From Prauserella isguenensis (GTDB lineage: Bacteria > Actinomycetota > Actinomycetes > Mycobacteriales > Pseudonocardiaceae): a DNA stretch of 64,000 nt. The notes under the pieces were generated by a model. It did not search any database and was not told the origin of the DNA. It saw only the letters and a list, made by a program, of their open reading frames with translations. The stretch lies in the NCBI RefSeq assembly GCF_014191605.1, contig NZ_JACHWU010000003.1, positions 1 through 64,000 of the forward strand, given 5' to 3'. Below, piece after piece: positions 1 to 7,257 of the stretch. Every line of letters starts with the position of its first letter. The first letter of the stretch is position 1. Both the position numbers and the translations under genes were made by a program.

Positions 1-49
1 TCTCCGGATAGATGTTGATCTTCTTGGTCGTTGATCCATCTACCGGAGA
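1..49. repeat. Imperfect inverted repeat at the window edge
   Basis: Bases 1-14 (TCTCCGGATAGATG) and 37-49 (CATCTACCGGAGA) are inverted copies of each other apart from one extra A in the left arm, with a 22-base spacer. It could be a terminator-like hairpin for a gene left of the window or part of a mobile-element end. It is followed by AT-richer sequence at 70-94. Nothing else in 1-91 looks coding. Confidence 0.45.
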
Positions 50-91
50 CCTCCCCACATCCCCACACCAGGGCCCGTTCTTAAACAGCTC

Positions 92-661
92 CTAGCCCAC
101 GTGGCCGACCAGGCGCAGCGCGAACGTGCTGTACTGCCAGACCACCGCGTCCTCGGCGAGCTCGCCGTCCTCGCGGTACCACGCCGACACGCCCATGCCG
201 AGGTCGAGCACGGCGTAGGAGGCGAGCCGCACGGAGTCGACGTGGAACACCCCGGCCGCCACTCCGTCGGCGACCAGGCACCGGAAAGCGTGTTCGTACT
301 CGGCGCGCAACGCGAGCACGCGGGCGCGATGGGGGTCGACGAGGCTACGGATCTCGCGGTTGCCGACGAACGCCTCGAGCCGGTGCCTCGCGTGGTAGCG
401 CACGTGCGCCTCGGTCGCCCGGCGCAACCGTTCCACCGGGTCGTCGGAACTCGCCACCGCGGTGCGGTATCCCGCCAGCAGCGCCTCCATCGTCGTGGTC
501 ATGATGCGCGCCAGCAGGTCCTGTTTGGACTCGACGTGCTTGTACAGGCTGGGCCCGCGCATGCCGACGGCGGCGCCGATGTCGGCCATCGTGGTGGCAC
601 GGAAGCCCCGGTCGGTGAACAGCTCGAGGGCGGCCGCGCGGATGTCGTCGAACCGGTCCAC
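92..661 (-). CDS. TetR/AcrR family transcriptional regulator
   Basis: This is a 189-residue TetR-type repressor. The N-terminal helix-turn-helix (about residues 5-50) reads AALELFTDRGFRATTMADIG and then GPSLYKHVESKQDLL, the classic TetR layout. The rest is the variable ligand-binding domain. The GTG start at 661 is chosen because GAGGAGG lies just upstream of it; the longer open frame to 1576 is antisense to the dehydrogenase. The gene diverges from the acyl-CoA dehydrogenase operon with a 150-base gap holding a perfect palindrome (774-799), so it most likely represses that operon, and possibly itself through a weaker copy at 692-709. The ligand is unknown; by analogy with other TetR proteins beside acyl-CoA dehydrogenases it may be an acyl-CoA. 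Family certain, target inferred. Confidence 0.9.
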   Translation of the reverse strand: MDRFDDIRAAALELFTDRGFRATTMADIGAAVGMRGPSLYKHVESKQDLLARIMTTTMEALLAGYRTAVASSDDPVERLRRATEAHVRYHARHRLEAFVGNREIRSLVDPHRARVLALRAEYEHAFRCLVADGVAAGVFHVDSVRLASYAVLDLGMGVSAWYREDGELAEDAVVWQYSTFALRLVGHVG

Positions 662-691
662 GACCCCTCCTCGATCCGATCCGGTCTGTGT

Positions 692-709
692 GGCTAACCA
701 ATCGTAGCC
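692..709. promoter_or_regulatory. Weak second TetR operator
   Basis: GGCTA (692-696) and TAGCC (705-709) form an inverted repeat with an 8-base spacer, 31 bases upstream of the tetR GTG. The arms match the core of the stronger palindrome at 774-799, so this may be the autoregulatory site. The match is short and could be chance. Confidence 0.4.
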
Positions 710-773
710 GTACCGGCAAGTGTGTATCGCCAGCACCGACGTTGCTTGCACCCGATCCGGTAGGACGTCTACA

Positions 774-799
774 GTTCGGCTAACGTCTATTAGCCGAAC
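774..799. promoter_or_regulatory. TetR-type operator palindrome
   Basis: GTTCGGCTAA and TTAGCCGAAC form perfect 10-base arms around a 6-base centre. The right edge is only 12 bases upstream of the acyl-CoA dehydrogenase ATG, so a bound protein would cover the promoter or ribosome binding site. The divergent TetR gene is the obvious partner. Confidence 0.75.
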
Positions 800-811
800 C
801 GGGAGTCGCCC

Positions 812-2002
812 ATGGCCGTCGACCTCAGCCCCACTCCCGACGTCGCCGAACTCGTCGAACGCACGACGACGTTCGTGCGCGACGTCGTGATCCCGCTGGA
901 GGAGCGGCACGGCGGGGTCGCCCGCACCGAGGATGTCCGCACCGAACTGCAGCGGGCCGCCAAGGACGCCGGGGTGTTCGCCCCGCACGTGTCCCACCGG
1001 TACGGCGGCCACGGCCTGGACATGCGCGGCCGCGCCGCCGTGTTCGAGGCGGCCGGCTACTCGCTGTTCGGTCCGCTCGCGCTCAACATCGCGGCGCCCG
1101 ACGAGGGCAACATGCACATGCTCGAGGCGATCGCCACGGAGGAGCAGCAGGAGCGCTACCTGCGCCCGCTGGCCACCGGCGAGGTGCGGTCGTGCTTCGC
1201 GATGACCGAGCCCGCGCCGGGCGCGGGGTCCGATCCGAACGCGCTCGCCACGGTCGCCGAACGCGAGGAGGGCGGCTGGCGCATCAACGGGCACAAGTGG
1301 TTCATCACCGGCGCCGACGGCGCGGCCTACGCGATCTGCATGGCGCGGACGTCCGGCACCGGCGGCGGAGCGGGCGCCACGATGTTCCTCGTCGACGCGG
1401 ACAACCCCGGCATGCGGCTCGTGCGCCACATCGACACGCTCGACGAAAGCCTCTACGGCGGGCACCTGGAGGTGCTGTTCGAGGACTGCCGGGTGCCCGA
1501 CGACGCGGTACTCGGCGAGGTCGACGAAGGGTTCCGGTACGCACAGGTGCGCCTCGGCCCCGCCCGCATGACGCACTGCATGCGCTGGCTCGGCATCGCC
1601 CGGCGGTCGCAGGACATCGCGGTGGCCCGCGCGGCCGAGCGCGAGGCGTTCGGTTCCCGGCTCGGCGAGCTCGGCATGGTGCAGCAGATGATCGCCGACA
1701 ACGAGATCGACATCGCCGCCTCGCGAGGGCTCATCACCCAGGCGTGCTGGGAACTCGACCAGGGGCGGTCGGCAGCGCAGTCGACCGCGATGGCGAAGAC
1801 GTTCTGCGCCGAGGCGATCTGGCGGGTCGTGGACCGGTCACTGCAGATCTGCGGATCGCTCGGTGTGTCCGGCGACGTCCTGTTGAGCCGGTTCCTGCGC
1901 GAGGTGCGGCCGTTCCGCATCTACGACGGCCCCTCGGAGACGCATCGATGGTCCATCGCGCGGCGGGTGCTGCGCCGTCACGACACGGAGGCGCGCCGAT
2001 GA
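812..2002 (+). CDS. Acyl-CoA dehydrogenase family protein (ACAD10/11-like)
   Basis: This is a 396-residue FAD flavoprotein of the acyl-CoA dehydrogenase family, full length for a single-domain member. It has the N-terminal helical domain, the beta-domain signature CFAMTEPAPGAGSDP near residue 130, the substrate/FAD segment GHKWFITGADGAA, and the C-terminal helical bundle. Near the C-terminus the usual catalytic YEGT is YDGPSETHR, so Asp (about residue 372) replaces the common Glu; I recall similar DGP sequences from the ACAD10/11 group. The stop overlaps the start of an APH-family kinase gene, and an SDR follows. That trio resembles lvaC/lvaA/lvaD, where a 4-phosphoacyl-CoA made by the kinase is converted to an enoyl-CoA. 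The family is certain; the 4-hydroxyacyl-CoA role is inferred from context. Confidence 0.9.
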   Translation: MAVDLSPTPDVAELVERTTTFVRDVVIPLEERHGGVARTEDVRTELQRAAKDAGVFAPHVSHRYGGHGLDMRGRAAVFEAAGYSLFGPLALNIAAPDEGNMHMLEAIATEEQQERYLRPLATGEVRSCFAMTEPAPGAGSDPNALATVAEREEGGWRINGHKWFITGADGAAYAICMARTSGTGGGAGATMFLVDADNPGMRLVRHIDTLDESLYGGHLEVLFEDCRVPDDAVLGEVDEGFRYAQVRLGPARMTHCMRWLGIARRSQDIAVARAAEREAFGSRLGELGMVQQMIADNEIDIAASRGLITQACWELDQGRSAAQSTAMAKTFCAEAIWRVVDRSLQICGSLGVSGDVLLSRFLREVRPFRIYDGPSETHRWSIARRVLRRHDTEARR

Positions 2003-3045
2003 CCACGACGCCGGCCACCGGGCCGGGATCGTCGCCCGACGGTCTCGACCTGCACGCACTCACCGGGTTCTTCGCCGCTCACGTCCCCGGCTTCGGCGGC
2101 ACGCTGGAGGCCGAGCTGATCGCGGGCGGCAAGTCGAACCTCACGTTCCTGCTGACCGACGGCACGCACCGCTGGGTGCTGCGCAGGCCACCGCTCGGCA
2201 ACCTCACCCCCTCCGCGCACGACATGCTGCGCGAGTACCGCGTCGTCGCGGCCCTGTCCGGGACCGACGTGCCCGTCGCACCGGCGGTGGCCTACGACGA
2301 CACGGTGCTGGACGTGCCGTTCGCACTCGTCGAGTACGTCGACGGGCCCGTGTTGCGCACCGAACGGCAGCTGCACGAACTACCGGACGCCGACATCGAA
2401 CGCTGCGGGTACGCACTCGTCGACGTGCTGGCCTCACTGCACTCCGTCGATCCGGAGACGGTGGGACTCGGAGACTTCGGCAAACCCGCGGGCTATCTCC
2501 AGCGGCAGGTGCGCCGGTGGTACGACCAGTGGCAGCGGGTGCGGACCCGCGACCTGCCGGACATCGATGCGCTGCACGCCCGACTGGCGGAGCTGTGCCC
2601 GCCCGAGAGCGGGGCATCGATCGTGCACGGCGACTACCGCATCGACAACACGATTCTCGACCCCGACGATCCCGGGCGCGTGCGCGCCGTCGTGGACTGG
2701 GAGATGGCGACCCTCGGCGATCCCCTCGCCGACCTCGGCCTCTACCTCGTCTACGCGGACCCGTCGTTCGCCCCGGTGCTGTCCGGCTCCGCGGCCTCGA
2801 CCAGTGCGAAACTGCCGTCGGCGGGCGCCGTGGCGCAGCGCTACGCCGACGCGAGCGGACGCGACCTGAGCCGGTTCGAGTTCTACCTCGGCCTCGGTTA
2901 CTTCAAGATCGCCGTGGTGGCCGAGGGCATTCACGCGCGGTACCGGCAGGGCATGACACGTGGCGAGGGTTTCGACCACGTCGGGGAGGCCGTCGCGCCG
3001 CTCGCCGCGGGCGGGCTGCGCGCGCTGAAGGGAGACATCGCATGA
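1999..3045 (+). CDS. APH-family phosphotransferase (LvaA / ACAD10-11 kinase-domain type)
   Basis: This 348-residue protein belongs to the aminoglycoside phosphotransferase (APH) fold. Visible motifs are the nucleotide-binding strand with K near GGKSNLTFLL, the catalytic loop HGDYRIDN, and the metal-binding VDWEMATLGDPLADLG. The latter two are characteristic of the APH group that pairs with acyl-CoA dehydrogenases rather than with antibiotic resistance. The ATG at 1999 overlaps the dehydrogenase stop (ATGA), so the two are translationally coupled. In mammals the equivalent domain is fused to the dehydrogenase (ACAD10/11), and in Pseudomonas LvaA phosphorylates 4-hydroxyacyl-CoA. I infer the same reaction class here. 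A drug-resistance role is unlikely. Confidence 0.88.
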   Translation: MTTTPATGPGSSPDGLDLHALTGFFAAHVPGFGGTLEAELIAGGKSNLTFLLTDGTHRWVLRRPPLGNLTPSAHDMLREYRVVAALSGTDVPVAPAVAYDDTVLDVPFALVEYVDGPVLRTERQLHELPDADIERCGYALVDVLASLHSVDPETVGLGDFGKPAGYLQRQVRRWYDQWQRVRTRDLPDIDALHARLAELCPPESGASIVHGDYRIDNTILDPDDPGRVRAVVDWEMATLGDPLADLGLYLVYADPSFAPVLSGSAASTSAKLPSAGAVAQRYADASGRDLSRFEFYLGLGYFKIAVVAEGIHARYRQGMTRGEGFDHVGEAVAPLAAGGLRALKGDIA

Positions 3046-3809
3046 GCGGCGTACTGGATCTGTTCCGACTGGACGACAGGGTCGCCGTGGTGACGGGAGC
3101 GAGCTCCGGCCTCGGCGCGGGGTTCGCCGTCGCACTCGCGGAGGCGGGCGCCGACGTCGTCCTCGCCGCCCGGCGCACCGACCGCCTCGCGGAGACGGCC
3201 GAACGGGTACGGAAGACCGGCAGGCGCGCGCTCACCGTGGCCACCGACGTCGCCGACGCCTCCAGTGTCGACGCGATGGCGGCCGCGGCGGTCGACGAGT
3301 TCGGCCGTATCGACGTGCTGATCAACAACGCGGGCGTCGGCACCGCCGTCCCGGCGCTCAAGGAGGACCCCGACGAGTTCCGCAGGGTCGTCGACATCAA
3401 TCTGAACGGCGCGTACCTGGCCGCACAGGCCTGCGCGAAGCGGATGGAGGCCGGCTCGAGCATCGTCAACATCGCGAGCGTGCTCGGCCTGATCAAGTCG
3501 TTCGCCCCACAGGCCTCCTACGCCGCCAGCAAAGCGGGCGTCCTCGGGCTGACCCGCGACCTGTCCCAGCAGTGGTCCGGCCGCAAGGGCATCCGCGTCA
3601 ACGCCATCGCACCGGGCTACTTCGCCAGCGAGATGACCGCCGAGATCCCCGAGGACAAACTGCTGCCCTTCGTGCAGCAGACCTCCACGCTCGGCAGGCT
3701 CGGCGTGCAGCGGGAGCTCGACACGGCCGTCGTCTTCCTCGCGGGCCCGGCCTCGTCGTACATCACCGGCTCCACCCTCGCTGTCGACGGCGGCATGTCG
3801 GGCCACTGA
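3042..3809 (+). CDS. SDR family oxidoreductase
   Basis: A classical short-chain dehydrogenase/reductase of 255 residues. It shows the nucleotide motif TGASSGLGAG near residue 20, NNAG near residue 95, catalytic Ser in NIASVLG, and YAASK. It is the third gene of the operon, with its ATG overlapping the kinase stop. An SDR occupies the same functional place in the lva operon, where it reduces a 4-oxoacyl-CoA to the 4-hydroxyacyl-CoA that is then phosphorylated. It could equally oxidise a 3-hydroxyacyl-CoA further down beta-oxidation. Coenzyme preference is not clear; an Ala-Ala-Arg-Arg stretch after the second strand (LAARRTDR) suggests NADP(H). Confidence 0.88.
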   Translation: MSGVLDLFRLDDRVAVVTGASSGLGAGFAVALAEAGADVVLAARRTDRLAETAERVRKTGRRALTVATDVADASSVDAMAAAAVDEFGRIDVLINNAGVGTAVPALKEDPDEFRRVVDINLNGAYLAAQACAKRMEAGSSIVNIASVLGLIKSFAPQASYAASKAGVLGLTRDLSQQWSGRKGIRVNAIAPGYFASEMTAEIPEDKLLPFVQQTSTLGRLGVQRELDTAVVFLAGPASSYITGSTLAVDGGMSGH

Positions 3810-3831
3810 CGGCCCCGCGGCACCGACGTGG

Positions 3832-4206
3832 TCAGGACACCGCGTGGTGCGCGTTGTCCGCGGCCGGGTCGGCCGCGGGCGGCAGGTCGCGGTCGATGTG
3901 GTCGGCGTGGAACAACGCCTGCGCGAGCAGCCCGCGCACGTGGTTGTTGGCGGCGGAGTAGTAGACGAACGTGCCTTCCCTCCGCCCCGTGACCAGGCCG
4001 GCGAGCCGCAGCTTCGCGAGGTGCTGACTCACCGCCGTCGGCGCGGCACCGGCGAGTTCGGCCAGGCACGCGACCGACGATTCGCCCTGGAGCAACGCCC
4101 ACAGCACCTTGATCCGCGTCGGGTCGGCGAGCAGCCGGAACGTCTCCGCGGCCAGGTCGACCTGCTCGTCGTTCGGCATGTCGAAGTCGGGCACGGAACT
4201 GTGCAT
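3832..4206 (-). CDS. ArsR/SmtB family metal-sensing repressor (CzrA-like)
   Basis: This 124-residue winged-helix repressor has the DNA-recognition helix PTAVSQHLAKLRLAGLV and the wing REGTFVYYSA. In the last helix the sequence NNHVRGLL...FHADH lines up with the alpha5 zinc site of CzrA (Asp84, His86, His97, His100). His89, His100 and His103 are conserved, but Asn87 stands where CzrA has Asp, so affinity or metal choice may differ. A His-rich tail (DNAHHAVS) follows. The gene diverges from a cation diffusion facilitator and a perfect palindrome lies between them (4248-4269), so it probably derepresses the exporter when Zn, Co or a similar metal is in excess. ATG 4206 gives the full length; ATG 4179 is an alternative. 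Confidence 0.88.
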   Translation of the reverse strand: MHSSVPDFDMPNDEQVDLAAETFRLLADPTRIKVLWALLQGESSVACLAELAGAAPTAVSQHLAKLRLAGLVTGRREGTFVYYSAANNHVRGLLAQALFHADHIDRDLPPAADPAADNAHHAVS

Positions 4207-4247
4207 GCGGCACACGCTACGGCATGTCTTCTGTCTGCGCACTTGCT

Positions 4248-4269
4248 TATCTGCGTGAGTACGCAGATA
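4248..4269. promoter_or_regulatory. ArsR/SmtB-type operator
   Basis: TATCTGCGT and ACGCAGATA are perfect 9-base inverted arms around GAGT, between the divergent metal sensor and the metal exporter and 9 bases upstream of the exporter GTG. The AT-ended, about 22-base layout is typical of SmtB/CzrA operators. Binding would block the exporter's ribosome binding region or promoter. Confidence 0.8.
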
Positions 4270-4277
4270 GTGAGTTC

Positions 4278-5363
4278 GTGACACATCAGCACGTACACGA
4301 CGACGGTCCCGGGGCCGACGACCACGACCGGCCGGCCGGACACGGACAGCACGGGCACGGGCACGGGCACGGGCACGGGCACGGGCACGGGCACGGGCAC
4401 GGCGGAAGTGTCGCCGCCCGGCTGCGTCATGTCGTGACCCCACACAGCCACGACTCCGCCGACCGGGTCGACACCGCTCTCGAAACGAGCGCGAAAGGCC
4501 TGCGCGCACTCGCGTGGTCGTTCGCGGGGCTGCTGCTCACCGCCGTGGTGCAGCTCGGCCTCGTGCTGATCACCGGGTCGGTGGCGCTGCTGAGCGACAC
4601 CATCCACAACTTCGCCGACGCCCTCACCTCGATCCCCCTGGCGATCGCGTTCGTCCTGGGCAGGCGCGCGGCCTCACGCAGGTACACGTACGGCTTCGGC
4701 CGCGCCGAGGATCTCGCGGGCGTGGTCGTGGTCGTCCTTATCGCCGCATCGGCGGCGCTGGCCGGCTACGAGTCCGTCAGTAGGTTGTTCGACCCACAGC
4801 CGATGTCCCACGCATGGGTGGCGATGATCGCGGGCGTGGCCGGGTTCGCGGGCAACGAGCTGGTCGCGCGCTACCGGATCCGCATCGGCAGGGAGATCGG
4901 TTCCGCCGCCCTCGTGGCAGACGGGCTGCACGCGAGGACCGACGGTTTCACCTCACTGGCCGTCGTCGCGGGCGCCTTCGGCAGCATGGTCGGGTTCCCA
5001 CTCGCCGACCCGATCATCGGCCTGCTCATCACGGTCGCGATCCTCGCCGTCCTCCGCGGCGCCGCGCGCGAAGTGTTGGGCAGGCTCATGGACGCCGTCG
5101 AACCCGACGTCACCGAGCGTGTGGAACGCACCGCAGCCGCGGTCGCCGGAGTCGAGGCGGTCCGACAGGTGCGCGTGCGCTGGCTGGGCCACAGTCTCCG
5201 CGCGGAGCTCGACGTGGCCGTGGACGGCACGCTCGACGTGGCCTCCGCGCACGCGATCTCCCACGACGTCGAACGCGCGCTCACCGGCGCCGTGCCCCGG
5301 CTGACGGCGGCGACGGTACACACCGAACCCGTGACCGGCGCGGCCGACGCACACCTCCGCTGA
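4278..5363 (+). CDS. Cation diffusion facilitator metal exporter (CzcD/ZitB type)
   Basis: A 361-residue CDF family antiporter expected in the cytoplasmic membrane, exporting Zn2+ or a similar divalent ion in exchange for protons. After an N-terminal tail with nine consecutive His-Gly pairs there are six membrane segments. The HxxxD-type metal site of helix 2 appears in LLSDTIHNFADALTSIP and that of helix 5 in LVADGLHARTDGFTSL. A cytoplasmic ferredoxin-like domain forms the last 90 residues. The GTG at 4278 is chosen because an upstream start at 4224 would place the operator inside the gene. It diverges from the ArsR-type sensor and is probably controlled by it. The His-Gly array probably buffers metal before transport. 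Confidence 0.93.
   Translation: MTHQHVHDDGPGADDHDRPAGHGQHGHGHGHGHGHGHGHGHGGSVAARLRHVVTPHSHDSADRVDTALETSAKGLRALAWSFAGLLLTAVVQLGLVLITGSVALLSDTIHNFADALTSIPLAIAFVLGRRAASRRYTYGFGRAEDLAGVVVVVLIAASAALAGYESVSRLFDPQPMSHAWVAMIAGVAGFAGNELVARYRIRIGREIGSAALVADGLHARTDGFTSLAVVAGAFGSMVGFPLADPIIGLLITVAILAVLRGAAREVLGRLMDAVEPDVTERVERTAAAVAGVEAVRQVRVRWLGHSLRAELDVAVDGTLDVASAHAISHDVERALTGAVPRLTAATVHTEPVTGAADAHLR
4350..4403 (+). repeat. (CACGGG)n hexanucleotide microsatellite encoding His-Gly
   Basis: Eight CACGGG units followed by one CACGGC run in frame through the exporter's N-terminus and give nine His-Gly pairs. Such a run can expand or contract by slippage in steps of two residues without breaking the frame, so copy number may vary between strains. 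Confidence 0.85.
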
Positions 5364-5561
5364 ACCGGCACCCGGCCACGCATCTCGCCCATCCGGGTGA
5401 TACGACTGTGTGCGATCGAGGCCGGTCCGTGATCGAACCGTTGTGGCGTTTCTCAAAGCCGCTGGACCGCGTGCCGCCGGGTGCGCATCCTCGGTCCTCT
5501 CCCCGACCCGAGTGACGCGTCGCCCCCACGCGCGTCCGACCGACACAATTGGAGACCCCGC

Positions 5562-6596
5562 ATGAGTGCGCCCCACGCGCTCAGCCGGGCGGCGGCCGTG
5601 GCGCTGGCAACACTGGCGCTCGTCGTCGCCCCGACCACCCCGGTCCACGGCCAGGAATCCCCCGGCGACCTGGAGGCCGCGCGCAGCCAGCTGAGCGAGG
5701 CCCAGGCCGCACTGGCACAGACCTACCAGCGCTACGGCGACGCGCAGCGCAAGCACGACCGCACGCAGCGGGCCGCCCAGCAGGCCCGCACCCGCGCCGA
5801 GCAGACCCGCGGCGCCGCCGAAGCCGCCGCCGCCCGCGTGCGCGGCATGCGCGGCGACGTCGACCGGTTCGCCTCCGCGAGTTTCCGGCAAGGCAGCACG
5901 ATCGGCTCGATCTCGGCCTATCTGGGCGCCGAGAGCACGACCGAGATGCTCGAGCGTTCGTCCCTGCTGAACGCGATCAGTGACGACCAGCTCAGCATCC
6001 TGGACCGGATGCGCACCGCGCTCGAGAAACGGCGTTCCTCCCAGCGACAGGCCACCGCCGCGCTGCGCGAGGCGTCGCAGAACGAGCGGGCCGCCGAGAC
6101 CGCGAAGGCCGAGGCGCAGCGGGCGTTTCGCGCCGCGAAGGCGAAGAAGCAGGAGGCGCAGTCCGAGATCGACCGGCTGTCGGCCGCCACCGCGCAGGTG
6201 AGCGCCGCACCGGGAGGTGCGGCCAAGCCCGCCGAGGGCGAACTGACCTCCACCTACGGCGCCCGGTGGGGCACGGTCCACTACGGGATCGACATCGCTA
6301 ACAGCATCGGCACGCCGATCCACTCGACGCTGCCGGGCGAGGTGATCGACGCCGGGACCGCGAGCGGCTTCGGCATGTGGGTGCGCGTGCAGCACTCCGA
6401 CGGCCTCGTCTCGGTGTACGGCCACATCGACCAGGCGACCGTGTCGGTGGGCCAGCAGGTCGGAGCGGGTGAGCAGATCGCCACGATGGGCAACCGCGGC
6501 CAGTCCACCGGTCCGCACCTGCACTTCGAGATCCACGAGAACGGCAACAAGATCGATCCGCTGCCGTGGCTGCGCAGCCGGGGCGTGGACATCTGA
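5562..6596 (+). CDS. Secreted M23 family peptidoglycan endopeptidase with coiled coil
   Basis: This 344-residue protein starts with a signal peptide (about residues 1-30, ending TTPVHG). A long Ala/Arg/Glu-rich coiled coil (about 35-215) and a C-terminal LytM/M23 domain (about 230-344) follow. The zinc ligands are the His and Asp of VHYGIDIA and the two His of GPHLHFEIHENG, all present, so it should be an active D,D-type endopeptidase. The architecture matches actinobacterial EnvC/RipA-like hydrolases in which the coiled coil controls access to the catalytic groove. It stands alone, with 198 bases of noncoding DNA upstream and a perfect palindrome after it. ATG 5562 is preceded by TTGGAGA. 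The precise cell-division or growth role is not visible. Confidence 0.92.
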   Translation: MSAPHALSRAAAVALATLALVVAPTTPVHGQESPGDLEAARSQLSEAQAALAQTYQRYGDAQRKHDRTQRAAQQARTRAEQTRGAAEAAAARVRGMRGDVDRFASASFRQGSTIGSISAYLGAESTTEMLERSSLLNAISDDQLSILDRMRTALEKRRSSQRQATAALREASQNERAAETAKAEAQRAFRAAKAKKQEAQSEIDRLSAATAQVSAAPGGAAKPAEGELTSTYGARWGTVHYGIDIANSIGTPIHSTLPGEVIDAGTASGFGMWVRVQHSDGLVSVYGHIDQATVSVGQQVGAGEQIATMGNRGQSTGPHLHFEIHENGNKIDPLPWLRSRGVDI

Positions 6597-6617
6597 CGTC
6601 GGCGAGAGCCGCACCGG

Positions 6618-6669
6618 CGACACGGACGAGGCCGCCCACCGAGCTCGGTGGGCGGCCTCGTCCGTGTCG
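6618..6669. terminator. Bidirectional terminator, perfect 52-base palindrome
   Basis: The arms run from CGACACGGACGAGG to CCTCGTCCGTGTCG around a GAGCTC centre, so the whole 52 bases are self-complementary. It sits between the M23 peptidase and the convergent glutathione peroxidase stop. There is no T-tract, as is common for actinobacterial hairpins. Confidence 0.85.
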
Positions 6670-6674
6670 CTCGC

Positions 6675-7163
6675 TCAGCTCACGAGTGCGCGTTCGATCG
6701 CCGCGACGATCTCGGGCGCCTCGGGGTCGGTGCGCGGACGGAACCGCGCCAACGGTGTCCCGTCCCCGCGGACGAGGAACTTCTCGAAGTTCCACTGGAC
6801 GTCACCGGCCTCGCCGTCGCCGTCGGCGAGTGTGACCAGCTCACGGTACAGCGGGTGGCGCCGCTCGCCGTTGACGTCGATCTTGGCGAACATCGGGAAC
6901 GTGACGCCGTAGATGGCCGAGCAGAACTCGGCGATTTCCTCCGGGGAGCCGGGCTCCTGACCCATGAACTGGTTGCATGGGAAGCCTGCCACCGAGAATC
7001 CCCGGCCGGCGTACTGTTCGTACAGCCGCTCCAGGCCTTTGTACTGCGGGGTCAGACCGCATTTCGAGGCGACGTTGACGACCAGCAGCAGGCGCGCACC
7101 GAGCCCGCCCAGTGTGGCCGGTTCACCGGCGAGGGTTCGGAGTTCGAGGTCGGTGACGGTCAT
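6675..7163 (-). CDS. Glutathione peroxidase family thiol peroxidase
   Basis: A 162-residue cytoplasmic peroxidase of the GPx fold. The catalytic tetrad is visible: Cys35 in NVASKCGLTPQ, Gln in PCNQFMGQ (about residue 65), and Trp124-Asn125 in QWNFEKFL. The catalytic residue is cysteine rather than selenocysteine. Such non-mammalian members normally use thioredoxin or mycothiol-linked systems rather than glutathione, which actinomycetes generally lack. Cys63 and Cys81 could serve as the resolving cysteine. ATG 7163 gives the family-typical length; the longer open frame to 7466 overlaps the next gene antisense and is not supported. It reads toward the M23 gene and shares the palindromic terminator. 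Confidence 0.93.
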   Translation of the reverse strand: MTVTDLELRTLAGEPATLGGLGARLLLVVNVASKCGLTPQYKGLERLYEQYAGRGFSVAGFPCNQFMGQEPGSPEEIAEFCSAIYGVTFPMFAKIDVNGERRHPLYRELVTLADGDGEAGDVQWNFEKFLVRGDGTPLARFRPRTDPEAPEIVAAIERALVS

Positions 7164-7257
7164 CGGCACAGGCTCCAGCAGGCTCGGCGCGGGGTGGACA
7201 CGGACCGCCCACGGCAAAGGAGCACCGGCGGGCGGCGCGGGCACTCTACCCGCCCTG

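Noticed and set aside
1999-3045. Aminoglycoside resistance gene
   Set aside because: The fold is APH, but the operon partners (acyl-CoA dehydrogenase and SDR) and the motif variants match the acyl-CoA-linked kinase group.
5364-5561. c-di-AMP (ydaO/yuaA) riboswitch before the M23 peptidase
   Set aside because: Such riboswitches often precede actinobacterial cell-wall hydrolases, but the conserved core elements are not recognisable in these 198 bases.
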